This document shows, piece by piece, positions 23,485-31,389 of a stretch of 37,374 nucleotides of DNA (its first letter is position 1; every line of letters begins with the position of its first letter). A program made the translations under genes and the position numbers. The DNA lies in contig JAZQCM010000039.1 of the NCBI GenBank assembly GCA_045546275.1, forward strand, positions 1-37,374, given 5' to 3'. This stretch comes from RGIG1927 sp045546275. GTDB taxonomy: Bacteria; Bacillota; Clostridia; UMGS1883. The notes under the pieces were generated by a model, which saw nothing but the letters and a program-made list of their open reading frames with translations, had not been told where the DNA came from and searched no databases.

Positions 23485-24943
23485 ACACAGTTTCAATACT
23501 CATAGTATTTGTGCCGTTTTTACTTTCAATGTCGTTATCAAAAAGTATAACAACCGTGTCGCCCTTTTTAACAAGACCGTACTCAATTGCCTTTTCCTTA
23601 GCCTGCTTTATAATATCCCTTGCTCTGTCCTTGGGCTCACCCATCAGCGGCACCACGCCGTAATATGCCGACAAGCTCTTGTAAACATCTTCCTTTGTTA
23701 CAATTGCCACAATGGGAATTTCGGGACGAAAACGTGAAAGCTCACGGATTGTTGTGCCGCCGTTTGATGCGGCAATAATTGCACTTGCATTAATTTCGGG
23801 CACAATGCTCTGCACCGCATGGCATATAATGGACATGTAGGGGTATTTGGTGTTTCTTGCCGTGTATTCGTAATGGTCCTTATACTGGTTATTTTTCTCC
23901 GCCTCACGGCAAATGTTTGAAAGTGCCATAACACTTTCCACAGGGTACATACCTGCCGCACTTTCGCCCGAAAGCATAACACAGGTTGTGTTGTCGTAAA
24001 CAGCGTTTGCAACGTCACTTATTTCTGCACGTGTGGGTCTTGCATGAGTAAGCATTGACTCAAGCATTTGTGTTGCAGTAACAACAAACTTGCCCTTTTC
24101 CAAGCACTTACGGATAATTGTTTTTTGTATTGCAGGCAGCTTAACGTAAGGAATTTCCACACCCATGTCACCACGGGCAACCATCACGCCGTCACTTACC
24201 TCAATAATTTCTTCAAGGTTGTCAACGCCCTGCTGGTTTTCAATTTTCGCAATAATTTCAACCCCTGTGTAGCCAAGCCTTGTTACAAACTTTCTAACGT
24301 CCTTCACATCCTCTGCACAGCGCACAAAGGATGCGGCAATATACTGAATGCCTTCCTCCAAGCCAAACTTAATATCGTCCTCATCACGAAGAGAAAGATA
24401 CATCATATCAATATCATAATCGGGGAAATTAAGGCTCTTTCTGTTAGAAAGTGCACCGTCACGCTCTGCACGGCAAAGGATATATTCCTTGGAAATTTCC
24501 ATAACCGAAAACTCCATGTTGCCGTCATCGGCTAAAATCACATGAGGATTATTACTTTCAAATCTTCTTTTAACCTCGTCGCTTGTAACATACCACTCGT
24601 CAATAAGCTTGGGGTAAGAAATGCTCACCTTTTTTTCGCAGGGGGTCTCGGTTTCGGGAGTTTTTGTAAAGGCAAACAAATCACCCTTTTCAATAGGCAT
24701 TTTACCGTCTTCAAAAACGCCCACTCTCACCTCAGGGCCCTTTGTGTCCAAAAGCAGTCCCACAGCCTTGTCCTTTTCCTTTGCAGTTTCTTTAACAAGG
24801 TCCATCAAAACCTTCTGCTCCTCGTGAGACGAATGGGAAAAATTAAATCTTGCCACATTCATTCCTGCATCAATCATTTTGCCTATAACTTCTTTACTGC
24901 TGCTTGCAGGACCTATAGTGCAGATAATTTTAGTTTTTCTCAT
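23483..24943 (-). CDS. pyk: Pyruvate kinase
   Basis: Pyruvate kinase makes pyruvate and ATP from phosphoenolpyruvate and ADP, the last step of glycolysis. The protein begins RKTKIICTIGPASSS and shows VARFNFSHSSHEEQ, the active-site region VMVARGDMGVEIP (about residues 258-270), the following TQMLESMLTHARPTRAE, and CVMLSGESAAGMYPVE. At 486 residues it has domains A, B and C but no C-terminal PEP-utilising extension as seen in Bacillus. The start lies three bases after the stop of the M24 peptidase gene with GGAGG overlapping that gene's end, so the two form an operon. Confidence 0.97.
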   Translation of the reverse strand: MRKTKIICTIGPASSSKEVIGKMIDAGMNVARFNFSHSSHEEQKVLMDLVKETAKEKDKAVGLLLDTKGPEVRVGVFEDGKMPIEKGDLFAFTKTPETETPCEKKVSISYPKLIDEWYVTSDEVKRRFESNNPHVILADDGNMEFSVMEISKEYILCRAERDGALSNRKSLNFPDYDIDMMYLSLRDEDDIKFGLEEGIQYIAASFVRCAEDVKDVRKFVTRLGYTGVEIIAKIENQQGVDNLEEIIEVSDGVMVARGDMGVEIPYVKLPAIQKTIIRKCLEKGKFVVTATQMLESMLTHARPTRAEISDVANAVYDNTTCVMLSGESAAGMYPVESVMALSNICREAEKNNQYKDHYEYTARNTKYPYMSIICHAVQSIVPEINASAIIAASNGGTTIRELSRFRPEIPIVAIVTKEDVYKSLSAYYGVVPLMGEPKDRARDIIKQAKEKAIEYGLVKKGDTVVILFDNDIESKNGTNTMSIETV

Positions 24944-24945
24944 AA

Positions 24946-26130
24946 TTAATCCTCCAGAATTTTAATAATGCTTTCCTGCTCTCCGCCGGTAACCTCAACA
25001 GTCAAATCCGGATGAATGTACACATCCGTTTCTGTTCTCACGCCAAATTTCCCCAAATATATACCCGGCTCAATGGAAAAGCCTGTGCTTGCCAAAAGCT
25101 TTCTTTCGTCGTGGGTTTCAAAGTTGTCAATGTTTGCCCCCATTGCATGAACTGTTGCACCCGGGCCAATAGAATGACCTGTTCTGTGCAAGAAGTACTC
25201 TCCGTAGCCTGCCTTTTCAATAACAGACCTGCAGGCATCGTCAACCATGTAGCCTGAAAGCATTTTTCCCTCTTTCTGGGCCTTGTAAAGTGTGTCGCAG
25301 GCGTTAAGTCTGCCATTTTTTGCAACATTGAACACATTCACGTATTCATCGGGGATTGTGCTTCCGCAGTAACCCATCCAGGTAATGTCCGCATACACGC
25401 TGTCCTCACATTTTTCCCTTGCCCAAAGGTCAATCAAAACAATATCGCCCTTTTTAATTTCGCTGCTTTTTTCCTTTGTGGGTTCATAGTGAGAATTTGA
25501 GCTGTTTTCATTAACTCCAACAATTGCACGGTCAGTTGCGTACATGTTGCGCCTGTCAAACTCCTGCATAATAAATTCCTGCACCATGTATTCATTCACA
25601 AACTCGTTGTTATTTAACTTATGTGCAATGTATTCAAATGCCATATCCTTGGTTTTCTGCACGTTTTCGGCAGCGTATTTGTGGGATATGTAGTTTTCTT
25701 CGCTCCAGATTGCAGTTAAAAGAGTGAACATGTCCATGCTGGACACAACACATTTTCCAAGGCTTTTCACATAGTCAATAATACCGCCGTCTGCCCAGGA
25801 AACAATGGGTATTGCACAAAGGGGCGAATATTCCATTGCAACGGTTTTGTCGTTTTTCAAAAGCTTTTCAAGGTTTTCAAAAAGCTCCTGCCATGTAACA
25901 TACATTATTCTTTCACAAGGAAGGTTTTCGTATGCATTGCGGTCAATTATGTGGTACAAAACCACAGCGGTGCCGCTTTTCGGCACATAAACATAGGCTC
26001 TTCTTGTGGTGAACTTTTTGCCAATAATTTCAACCATTGCAGGGTTACTGCCTCTAAAATCGCTTATAAGCCATGAATCTATACCATTTTCAGCCATATG
26101 CTGTTGTATTTGTTCAATATTTTTAATCAT
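24946..26130 (-). CDS. M24 family metallopeptidase (Xaa-Pro aminopeptidase-like)
   Basis: The 394-residue protein has a creatinase-type N-terminal domain (to about 150) and a pita-bread catalytic domain. Metal ligands are visible: two Asp in IVLIDLWAREKCEDSVYADI, the His of FLHRTGHSIGPG, the Glu of GFSIEPGIYL and the Glu of VRTETDVYI. Enzymes of this family remove N-terminal residues before proline, but M24 members also include non-peptidases, so the substrate is not sure. It is first in an operon with pyk and has a good promoter upstream. Confidence 0.9.
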   Translation of the reverse strand: MIKNIEQIQQHMAENGIDSWLISDFRGSNPAMVEIIGKKFTTRRAYVYVPKSGTAVVLYHIIDRNAYENLPCERIMYVTWQELFENLEKLLKNDKTVAMEYSPLCAIPIVSWADGGIIDYVKSLGKCVVSSMDMFTLLTAIWSEENYISHKYAAENVQKTKDMAFEYIAHKLNNNEFVNEYMVQEFIMQEFDRRNMYATDRAIVGVNENSSNSHYEPTKEKSSEIKKGDIVLIDLWAREKCEDSVYADITWMGYCGSTIPDEYVNVFNVAKNGRLNACDTLYKAQKEGKMLSGYMVDDACRSVIEKAGYGEYFLHRTGHSIGPGATVHAMGANIDNFETHDERKLLASTGFSIEPGIYLGKFGVRTETDVYIHPDLTVEVTGGEQESIIKILED

Positions 26131-26150
26131 TCGATTTCACCTCATTTTAT

Positions 26151-26179
26151 ATTATATACCCCAATTCCACATTTTTCAA
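26151..26179 (-). promoter_or_regulatory. Promoter of the M24 peptidase-pyk operon
   Basis: Minus strand TTGAAA (26174-26179), 17 bases, TATAAT (26151-26156), then GAGGTG before the ATG at 26130. Confidence 0.75.
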
Positions 26180-26209
26180 TGACATAAATCAATCTTTTTG
26201 CATTTTCTA

Positions 26210-26238
26210 TTGCCTGCAAAAAAAAATTATGTTATAAT
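26210..26238 (+). promoter_or_regulatory. Promoter of the coiled-coil membrane protein gene
   Basis: TTGCCT (26210-26215), 17 bases, TATAAT (26233-26238); divergent from the M24 promoter. Confidence 0.68.
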
Positions 26239-26270
26239 GTAAGAGATTATAGTGAATAGGAGGGTTTTTT

Positions 26271-27368
26271 GTGCCTAATAATTCAAAAAAACCAATTACC
26301 GTGTCCTTAATGGCGGCACTTATTATATGTTTAATCACATTCTTTTTAGGCTTTTTCATTTCATCTGTTGCATTTTTAGACTCCAGGCTTGAAAGCGCAA
26401 ACGAAGAAATTTCTGCGCTCAATCAAACAATCGAAGCCAAAAATGTTGAAATTGATAACCTTAACACAATCATTAATCAGAAAAACGAAAGCAATATTAT
26501 CCTTGCTGAAACCATTTCTGACCATCTTGAAACTATCGACACCTTAACAAGTCGCATTTCCACACTTGAAAGCGATGTTGACTATGTTTCCGAGGTTGCA
26601 CTCCAGAGCGAAAACTTCATGGGCGGCAGCAGCTTTATTTCTGCAATTTCTCTGCTTTCCGCATCACAGCAGCTTATCATGCTGGTTGTGCTTTTCGTAA
26701 TCATCATTTTCATCGTAAGCGTTACCTGCGGTATCTTAGCAGGAAAAAACAAACAAAAGCGTGTTTACCGCAAGGAAACTGACAATGCTCCTTTGGAAGA
26801 AACCGAAACCGAAGAGGATGAAACAAAGGAAGAACCCGAGGAAGAAAATAACGAAGACGAAACAGAGGAAGAACCCGAGCCTGTGGAAGAAGAGGCTGTA
26901 GAAGAAACAGAAGAAGCACCTTCAGATTCTGTTCCCTCATCTGACCTTGAGCCCGTTAAAAAAGCCGTTGAGCTTTTATATTCAAATGCTCTCGAAGACG
27001 AAATCACACCCTTAGGCGGTTTCCGCTTCGGCATTACAAACTTTAACGACATTCTTTCCGACAAAGCAAAGGGCAAGTCCTTCGGCGTTGTTGACAATGG
27101 CGACTTTGTGGCATTTATGTCTAAGGAATCTGCAATCAAGCGCCTTTACATAATCCCCCGTTACATGGCTCTTTCCGATTCTACTGTTGCTCTGCGTGGT
27201 GTTATTGACCTTTTCACAATTACCGACGAGGATAACAACACAATCGACCACGGCACAGTAAAAATCAAATCAATCAATTCACCTGCAATTTTCGCATTCG
27301 GCGAAAAGGGCTGGGCAATCGAATCCAAGGGCAGTATTTCAGCCTACGGCAAAAAATATGCACAATAA
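26271..27368 (+). CDS. Unrecognised two-membrane-segment protein with coiled coil and acidic linker
   Basis: I do not recognise this 365-residue protein. Visible parts: a short basic N-terminus, membrane segment 1 (about 10-35), a heptad-like coiled coil with regular Leu/Ile (about 38-108), a Gly/Ser stretch (FMGGSSFIS), membrane segment 2 (about 134-157), a basic stop (KNKQKRVYRK), a strongly Glu-rich linker (about 169-222) and a C-terminal domain (about 225-365) with strands such as KSFGVVDNGDFVAFMSK and GTVKIKSINSPAIFAFGEK. The coiled coil should lie outside and the acidic and C-terminal parts inside. The start is GTG at 26271 with GGAGGG six bases upstream. It has its own promoter and terminator. 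A role in envelope organisation or sensing would be a guess. Confidence 0.85.
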   Translation: MPNNSKKPITVSLMAALIICLITFFLGFFISSVAFLDSRLESANEEISALNQTIEAKNVEIDNLNTIINQKNESNIILAETISDHLETIDTLTSRISTLESDVDYVSEVALQSENFMGGSSFISAISLLSASQQLIMLVVLFVIIIFIVSVTCGILAGKNKQKRVYRKETDNAPLEETETEEDETKEEPEEENNEDETEEEPEPVEEEAVEETEEAPSDSVPSSDLEPVKKAVELLYSNALEDEITPLGGFRFGITNFNDILSDKAKGKSFGVVDNGDFVAFMSKESAIKRLYIIPRYMALSDSTVALRGVIDLFTITDEDNNTIDHGTVKIKSINSPAIFAFGEKGWAIESKGSISAYGKKYAQ

Positions 27369-27374
27369 AAATTG

Positions 27375-27404
27375 CGCTCCGAAGTAAATTTTCGGAGCGT
27401 ATTT
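27375..27404 (+). terminator. Terminator of the coiled-coil protein gene
   Basis: Stem CGCTCCGAA / TTCGGAGCG with a seven-base loop, then TATTTTATT. Confidence 0.75.
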
Positions 27405-27406
27405 TA

Positions 27407-27435
27407 TTGACAATAAAAATAATAAGTATTATAAT
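27407..27435 (+). promoter_or_regulatory. Promoter of the pyridoxal/pyridoxamine kinase gene
   Basis: A consensus-perfect TTGACA (27407-27412), 17 bases, TATAAT (27430-27435), just downstream of the preceding terminator. Confidence 0.85.
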
Positions 27436-27467
27436 TAAAGAAATTTTTTAAGAAAGACGTGGTACAC

Positions 27468-28292
27468 ATGGATTACAAAAGAGTTCTCACCATACAGGAC
27501 ATTTCCTGCGTAGGTCAATGCTCCTTAACAGTAGCTCTCCCTATCATATCAGCCTGCGGCATTGAAACTGCCGTTTTGCCCTCTGCGGTTTTGTCAACTC
27601 ACACAGGTGGCTTCACAGGCTACACCTTCCGTGATTTAACTGATGACCTTACTTCAATCAGCGATCACTGGGCAAAGGAAAACATTCGCTTTGACGCAGT
27701 TTACACAGGTTATCTTGGCTCAACTAAACAGATTGACATTGTAAAAATGGTTATGGACCGCCACAACGACGGGTTAAACATTGTTGACCCTGCCATGGCT
27801 GACAACGGAAAGCTGTATTACGGCTTTGACATGGAATTTGTAGAAGCCATGAAGTCCCTTTGCGCCAAAGCCGACATTATTCTTCCCAATATTACCGAAG
27901 CCTGCTTTTTAACAGGCCTTGAATTTAAAACAGAGTATGACAGAGAGTACATTGAATCAATTTTGTCCGCTTTAACCAAAATGGGCGCAAAAACAGTCAT
28001 CCTCACAGGCGTAAGCTACTCTGACTCAACAACAGGCGTTGTTGTGTTTGAAAATGGCGAATACTCCTACTACGAGCACGCAAAAATCTTTGGCGGCTGC
28101 CACGGCACAGGCGACGTTTACGCCGCTGCCTTCACAGGAGCACTCATGCGTGGCAAAAGCGCATTTGAATCGGCCTCCATTGCCGCAAACTACACATTAA
28201 AGTGCATTGAAAACACACTTTCCGACAAAAATCACTGGTATGGCGCAAAGTTTGAAACCGCCCTCCCCGATTTGATTGAAATGCTCAGATAA
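27468..28292 (+). CDS. pdxK: Pyridoxal/pyridoxamine kinase (PfkB-like fold, vitamin B6 salvage)
   Basis: The enzyme phosphorylates vitamin B6 vitamers with ATP. The N-terminus VLTIQDISCVGQCSLTVALP and the HTGGFTGYTFRDL loop are typical of clostridial pyridoxamine kinases. The C-terminal GGCHGTGDVYAAAFTGAL holds the GTGD anion hole with the catalytic Asp near residue 221. Length (274 residues) is normal. The ATG at 27468 is preferred because family members begin close to it; a GTG at 27459 in the same frame is possible and neither has a strong ribosome binding site. It is a single-gene unit. Preference between pyridoxal and pyridoxamine cannot be read from sequence. Confidence 0.88.
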   Translation: MDYKRVLTIQDISCVGQCSLTVALPIISACGIETAVLPSAVLSTHTGGFTGYTFRDLTDDLTSISDHWAKENIRFDAVYTGYLGSTKQIDIVKMVMDRHNDGLNIVDPAMADNGKLYYGFDMEFVEAMKSLCAKADIILPNITEACFLTGLEFKTEYDREYIESILSALTKMGAKTVILTGVSYSDSTTGVVVFENGEYSYYEHAKIFGGCHGTGDVYAAAFTGALMRGKSAFESASIAANYTLKCIENTLSDKNHWYGAKFETALPDLIEMLR

Positions 28293-28296
28293 ATCC

Positions 28297-28323
28297 ATTC
28301 ACCCCGTCTTTGACGGGGTGAAT
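28297..28323 (+). terminator. Hairpin after the pyridoxamine kinase gene
   Basis: Perfect 12-bp stem ATTCACCCCGTC / GACGGGGTGAAT with a TTT loop but no T run afterwards; its 3' arm is also part of the sequence shared with the upstream region of the stand-alone LytTR gene. Confidence 0.6.
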
Positions 28324-28343
28324 AACATTTATACAGCGTGAAT
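28315..28343 (+). promoter_or_regulatory. Candidate LytTR binding site upstream of the response regulator gene
   Basis: Two GTGAAT half-sites (28318-28323, 28338-28343), 20 bp start to start, end five bases before the -35 of the response regulator gene. A 29-base match (23 identical) occurs at 31332-31360 near the stand-alone LytTR gene. LytTR proteins bind direct repeats about two helical turns apart. Confidence 0.4.
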
Positions 28344-28348
28344 ATCAG

Positions 28349-28376
28349 TTGCAAAAAAACCTTTTCATGGTAAAAT
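28349..28376 (+). promoter_or_regulatory. Promoter of the LytTR two-component operon
   Basis: TTGCAA (28349-28354), 16 bases, TAAAAT (28371-28376), about 45 bases before the ATG at 28422. Confidence 0.5.
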
Positions 28377-28421
28377 TATAATGTATTATTGTATACTGAC
28401 CAAAAGAAAGGTGTGTAATGA

Positions 28422-29111
28422 ATGAATATTCTCCTTTGCGACGACGATTTAAGCTTCATGACAGAGTTTGAAAAGTACTTCGATGGCTTTCCCTGTCACG
28501 TTTATAAATTCACGTCTCCCCAAGCTGTTAAAGAAAGCAGTACTATTTTTGACATTGCTTTTTTAGATATAGTTTTTAACGAAAATACCTTTGTGTTTGA
28601 CCTTGTGGATTATTTAAGAAACAAAAATCCCAAATGCATAATAAACTTTGTCACAAACCACATTAAGTTTGCCCCCGACGGCTACGAATACAAGGCATTC
28701 CGCTACATTTTAAAAAACGAACCCAAAAGCCTCATTTTACGACGTGTGGGCGATGTTTTCCGTGAATACGGCCGTGTTAATGCACTCATCAAGGGCAGCT
28801 ATAAGGGCGTTTCCTTTTCGGTTTCTCCCCGTGATGTGTACTACATTGAAATTTTTAACCACATCCTTCGCCTGTACACTTCAAAGGGTATTTTTGAAAT
28901 GTACGCCCAGATAAGTGACCTTTATTCCGACCTTTTAAAATGGGGCTTTGTTCGCTGTCACCGAAGCTACATTGTAAATTTGAACTTTGTTTCCTCTGCT
29001 GAAAACTGCTTTATTTTAAACAACCCCGAAAAAACAGAAATTCCCCTTGGCATCCGCTACAAAAACGACGCTAAGGAGAAATATTTTAACTATACAGGAG
29101 AAAACTTATGA
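28422..29111 (+). CDS. LytTR family response regulator (AgrA/VirR type)
   Basis: A 229-residue regulator with a receiver domain (acidic triad at residues 7-9 in LLCDDDL, phosphoacceptor Asp 49 in AFLDIV, conserved Lys in ILKNEP) and a C-terminal LytTR DNA-binding domain (VYYIEIFNHILRLYT, then FVRCHRSYIVNLNFV). Such regulators control quorum-sensing, bacteriocin or surface functions. Its stop overlaps the start of the histidine kinase by four bases, the usual AgrAC-like order. No peptide pheromone gene is visible nearby. Confidence 0.94.
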   Translation: MNILLCDDDLSFMTEFEKYFDGFPCHVYKFTSPQAVKESSTIFDIAFLDIVFNENTFVFDLVDYLRNKNPKCIINFVTNHIKFAPDGYEYKAFRYILKNEPKSLILRRVGDVFREYGRVNALIKGSYKGVSFSVSPRDVYYIEIFNHILRLYTSKGIFEMYAQISDLYSDLLKWGFVRCHRSYIVNLNFVSSAENCFILNNPEKTEIPLGIRYKNDAKEKYFNYTGENL

Positions 29112-30418
29112 GCACAATAATCGAAGTTGTTAATTGTTTTATTGAATTTGCAATCTTTTTGTTTTTCTGTACAAATGTACTTGAGAAAAAAAGGCCCACC
29201 CCAATTTTAAACTTCACAGTTTCAACCACGGTGCTTCTTTTTCACATTTACCGTTCATTCAATGTTTTAGGCAATGCCTATTTAAACTATGCAATAACCC
29301 TCATTCTTTGGGGCACGTTAATTTTTGTCATGTACAAGGACTCCTTCCTAAAAAAAGGCGTAATTCTTTTAACCTACATGTTTGTGCTTTTGGCATCGGA
29401 CATTATTGCACGTAACCTTGTTTCATTAATGTTCAACATTGCAAACTCACCCATGACCGATTACCAAGGTCCCATGCGTTACATAGGCATGAGCATTGTA
29501 GCAGTTACCATGCTCACAGCCTTTGCACTTTTGTGTGCCTTTGCAAAAAGCAGAACCGCACAGGTTGACTGGAAATACTGGCTCATTATGTTCTTCTTCC
29601 CTGTTTTCAGCCTGTTTATCATTGTTTGTTGCGACACCTTCCTTATTCTTTCCGGTTCAAACAACTTAACCCATGCGGCAATGCTTACCATAATCGTTTT
29701 GGCGCTTATTCTTTTCAACTCACTCATTTTCGAGTTCATGAAATCCTACTCTGCGGACATTCAGCTTGAAAGTGCAAAAATGCTAATCCGTCAGCAGGAG
29801 GAAAACTACACCAACATCCAGATTAACGAGGCAGAGCTTTCAAGCCTCCGTCACGACATTTTAAACCATGTGCAAACCATGGAAACAATGCTTTATTCCA
29901 ACAATCCCGAAAACGCTAAAAAGCTTTTGGAGGAAATCAAGTCACTTCCCCTTCTTGAAAAGCATTTCACCAAAACAGGTGACTCTGCGATTGATGCAAT
30001 TTTGAACTTAAATGCAAAAAAGGCATACAATGCAAATATTAACTATCTTGTAAAAACAAATAATCTTACAACCCCCATCAACATGACACCCCTTGACAAA
30101 AGCACTCTTTTGTCAAATGCATTGAGTAACGCCATTGAAGGCTGCAGCAATGCTTCCGAAAAATTCATTGTTGTTTCTCTCGCATCCAACACCGACAAAT
30201 TCACCATCTGTATTGAAAATTCCTCTCTCCCCATTAAAAAGGAAAACGGAATTTTCCGCAGCACCAAAACAGACTTCAAGCATCACGGCTACGGCATTAT
30301 GAACATGGAAGCAATCGTTAAAAAATACAACGGCAACATGCATCTTTCCTACGAAAATGGTTCGGCAAAGCTTGTTATAGTTGCCTCAAACAAAGGAGTA
30401 GTCAATGGAAATACGTAA
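29108..30418 (+). CDS. Sensor histidine kinase, AgrC-like (GHKL ATPase)
   Basis: The 436-residue protein has about six or seven membrane helices (residues 5-215), a linker coiled coil, then the H-box SLRHDILNHVQTM with the phosphorylated His at about 249. A GHKL ATPase domain follows: N-box LLSNALSNAIEGC and G-box HHGYGIMNMEAI. The polytopic sensor and RHD-x3-NH box are those of the AgrC/FsrC group that senses peptides, so it should phosphorylate the LytTR regulator encoded just before it. The ligand is not apparent. It overlaps the downstream acetyltransferase gene by 14 bases. Confidence 0.92.
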   Translation: MSTIIEVVNCFIEFAIFLFFCTNVLEKKRPTPILNFTVSTTVLLFHIYRSFNVLGNAYLNYAITLILWGTLIFVMYKDSFLKKGVILLTYMFVLLASDIIARNLVSLMFNIANSPMTDYQGPMRYIGMSIVAVTMLTAFALLCAFAKSRTAQVDWKYWLIMFFFPVFSLFIIVCCDTFLILSGSNNLTHAAMLTIIVLALILFNSLIFEFMKSYSADIQLESAKMLIRQQEENYTNIQINEAELSSLRHDILNHVQTMETMLYSNNPENAKKLLEEIKSLPLLEKHFTKTGDSAIDAILNLNAKKAYNANINYLVKTNNLTTPINMTPLDKSTLLSNALSNAIEGCSNASEKFIVVSLASNTDKFTICIENSSLPIKKENGIFRSTKTDFKHHGYGIMNMEAIVKKYNGNMHLSYENGSAKLVIVASNKGVVNGNT

Positions 30419-30887
30419 AGCAACCAAAAACGACTTAGATGAAATCATGTCAATCTATGCATCCGCAAGAGAATTTATGGCACAAAACGGCAACAGCACC
30501 CAGTGGGGCACAACCTACCCTTCGTTAGATATTATCAAAGAATGCATTGACACAAAAATGTATGTATGCGTTGAAGAAGGGGAAATTGCCTGCGTGTTTT
30601 ACTTTGCAGTTGAAAGTGACCCCACCTACAGCGTTGTGTATAACGGCAATTGGTTAAACAATTCCCCCTACGGTGTTGTCCACCGCATTGCCTCAAAAAG
30701 AACAGTAAAGGGCGCTGCACGCTTTTGCCTTAACTGGGCATTCAATCAGTGTGGCAATTTAAAAATCGACACCCACGAAAACAACCTGCCCATGCAGAAT
30801 TTATTGAAAAGCTTAAATTTCCACTACTGTGGCATTATCCATCTTTTAAACGGCGATGAACGCCTGGCTTTCCAAAAAATTGATTAA
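30405..30887 (+). CDS. GNAT family N-acetyltransferase
   Basis: A 160-residue GNAT protein: it begins MEIRKATKNDLDEIMSIY, has the central strand CVFYFAVESDPTYSVV, the acetyl-CoA pocket region around HRIASKRTVKGAARFCLNW, and the end KSLNFHYCGIIHLLNGDERL. The substrate is unknown; the pattern fits small-molecule or protein N-acetylation. It starts inside the end of the histidine kinase gene, so it belongs to the same operon, which is an unusual addition to an AgrAC-type pair. Confidence 0.88.
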   Translation: MEIRKATKNDLDEIMSIYASAREFMAQNGNSTQWGTTYPSLDIIKECIDTKMYVCVEEGEIACVFYFAVESDPTYSVVYNGNWLNNSPYGVVHRIASKRTVKGAARFCLNWAFNQCGNLKIDTHENNLPMQNLLKSLNFHYCGIIHLLNGDERLAFQKID

Positions 30888-30915
30888 TAAGAGGCCTTAT
30901 GCCTCTTATTTTTTT
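30886..30915. terminator. Bidirectional terminator after the GNAT gene
   Basis: Stem AATAAGAGGC / GCCTCTTATT with a five-base loop, followed by TTTTT. It also lies at the 3' end of the converging stand-alone LytTR gene. Confidence 0.88.
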
Positions 30916-31277
30916 GCACACTCAGCAAAAAACACCTTCATTTTTCGCCTTGCAACAGGCACTGTAAATTCTTTTTCCTCATGTTTGAGCACCGCAAAGT
31001 TACCCTCAACACGGTCAAAAAAGCTTTTATTCAATAAATAACTGCAATGCCCCGAGGTAAAAATTTCACTCCCAAAAAACAGCCTCTTAATTTTAGAAAA
31101 GGGTGCCGACACCAAAAATTCACCCTTTGTGGTTGTCATCACAGTTTTTCGGTTGTAGTTTTCAATATATATAACATCGTTAATTTTTAACGGAAAGATT
31201 TCTTTTAATATGTCTTCACATTTTTGAACACGGACCGCTTCGGTCTTAAACAAATTTCCTTCCAGATCTATTTTCAT
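30906..31277 (-). CDS. Stand-alone LytTR DNA-binding protein
   Basis: The 123-residue protein is a LytTR domain without a receiver: INDVIYIENYNRKTVMTTTK, then FTSGHCSYLLNKSFFDRV and EFTVPVARRKMKVF match the pattern of the LytTR fold, although the usual F-x-R-x-H-R-S-Y phrase is changed to FTSGHCSYLL. Such proteins are often regulators acting with membrane partners. The start is the ATG at 31277, with GGAGGGG six bases upstream; the longer frame (to 31397) would begin inside the terminator of the GH105 gene and is not used. It converges on the two-component operon and has a related upstream sequence. Confidence 0.82.
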   Translation of the reverse strand: MKIDLEGNLFKTEAVRVQKCEDILKEIFPLKINDVIYIENYNRKTVMTTTKGEFLVSAPFSKIKRLFFGSEIFTSGHCSYLLNKSFFDRVEGNFAVLKHEEKEFTVPVARRKMKVFFAECAKK

Positions 31278-31296
31278 CCAATCCCCTCCGCACATA

Positions 31297-31325
31297 ATAA
31301 TATACGGAATTTTTTGCCATTTCAA
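31297..31325 (-). promoter_or_regulatory. Promoter of the stand-alone LytTR gene
   Basis: Minus strand TTGAAA (31320-31325), 17 bases, TATTAT (31297-31302), about 20 bases before the start codon. Confidence 0.6.
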
Positions 31326-31331
31326 CAAAAT

Positions 31332-31360
31332 GGGGTGAATGACCCTTCCACAGCGTAAAT
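31332..31360. promoter_or_regulatory. Candidate LytTR binding site upstream of the stand-alone LytTR gene
   Basis: Read on the plus strand it has GTGAAT (31335-31340) and GTAAAT (31355-31360), 20 bp apart, within a 29-base segment 23/29 identical to 28315-28343. It ends about seven bases before the -35 of the LytTR gene, in opposite orientation to the copy at the response regulator. Confidence 0.4.
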
Positions 31361-31387
31361 AAAGGACTACCTTTCGGTAGCCCTTTA
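31360..31387 (-). terminator. GH105 gene terminator
   Basis: Stem TAAAGGGCTACC / GGTAGTCCTTTA (one G-T pair) with a four-base loop and TTTATTTACG after it on the minus strand. Confidence 0.75.
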
Positions 31388-31389
31388 TT

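Noticed and set aside
24068..24535. 155-residue plus-strand ORF within pyruvate kinase
   Set aside because: Antisense shadow of pyk with no ribosome binding site or recognisable domain.
28297..28323. Normal rho-independent terminator for the pyridoxamine kinase gene
   Set aside because: The stem is perfect but no T run follows, so it was listed only as a hairpin of uncertain function.
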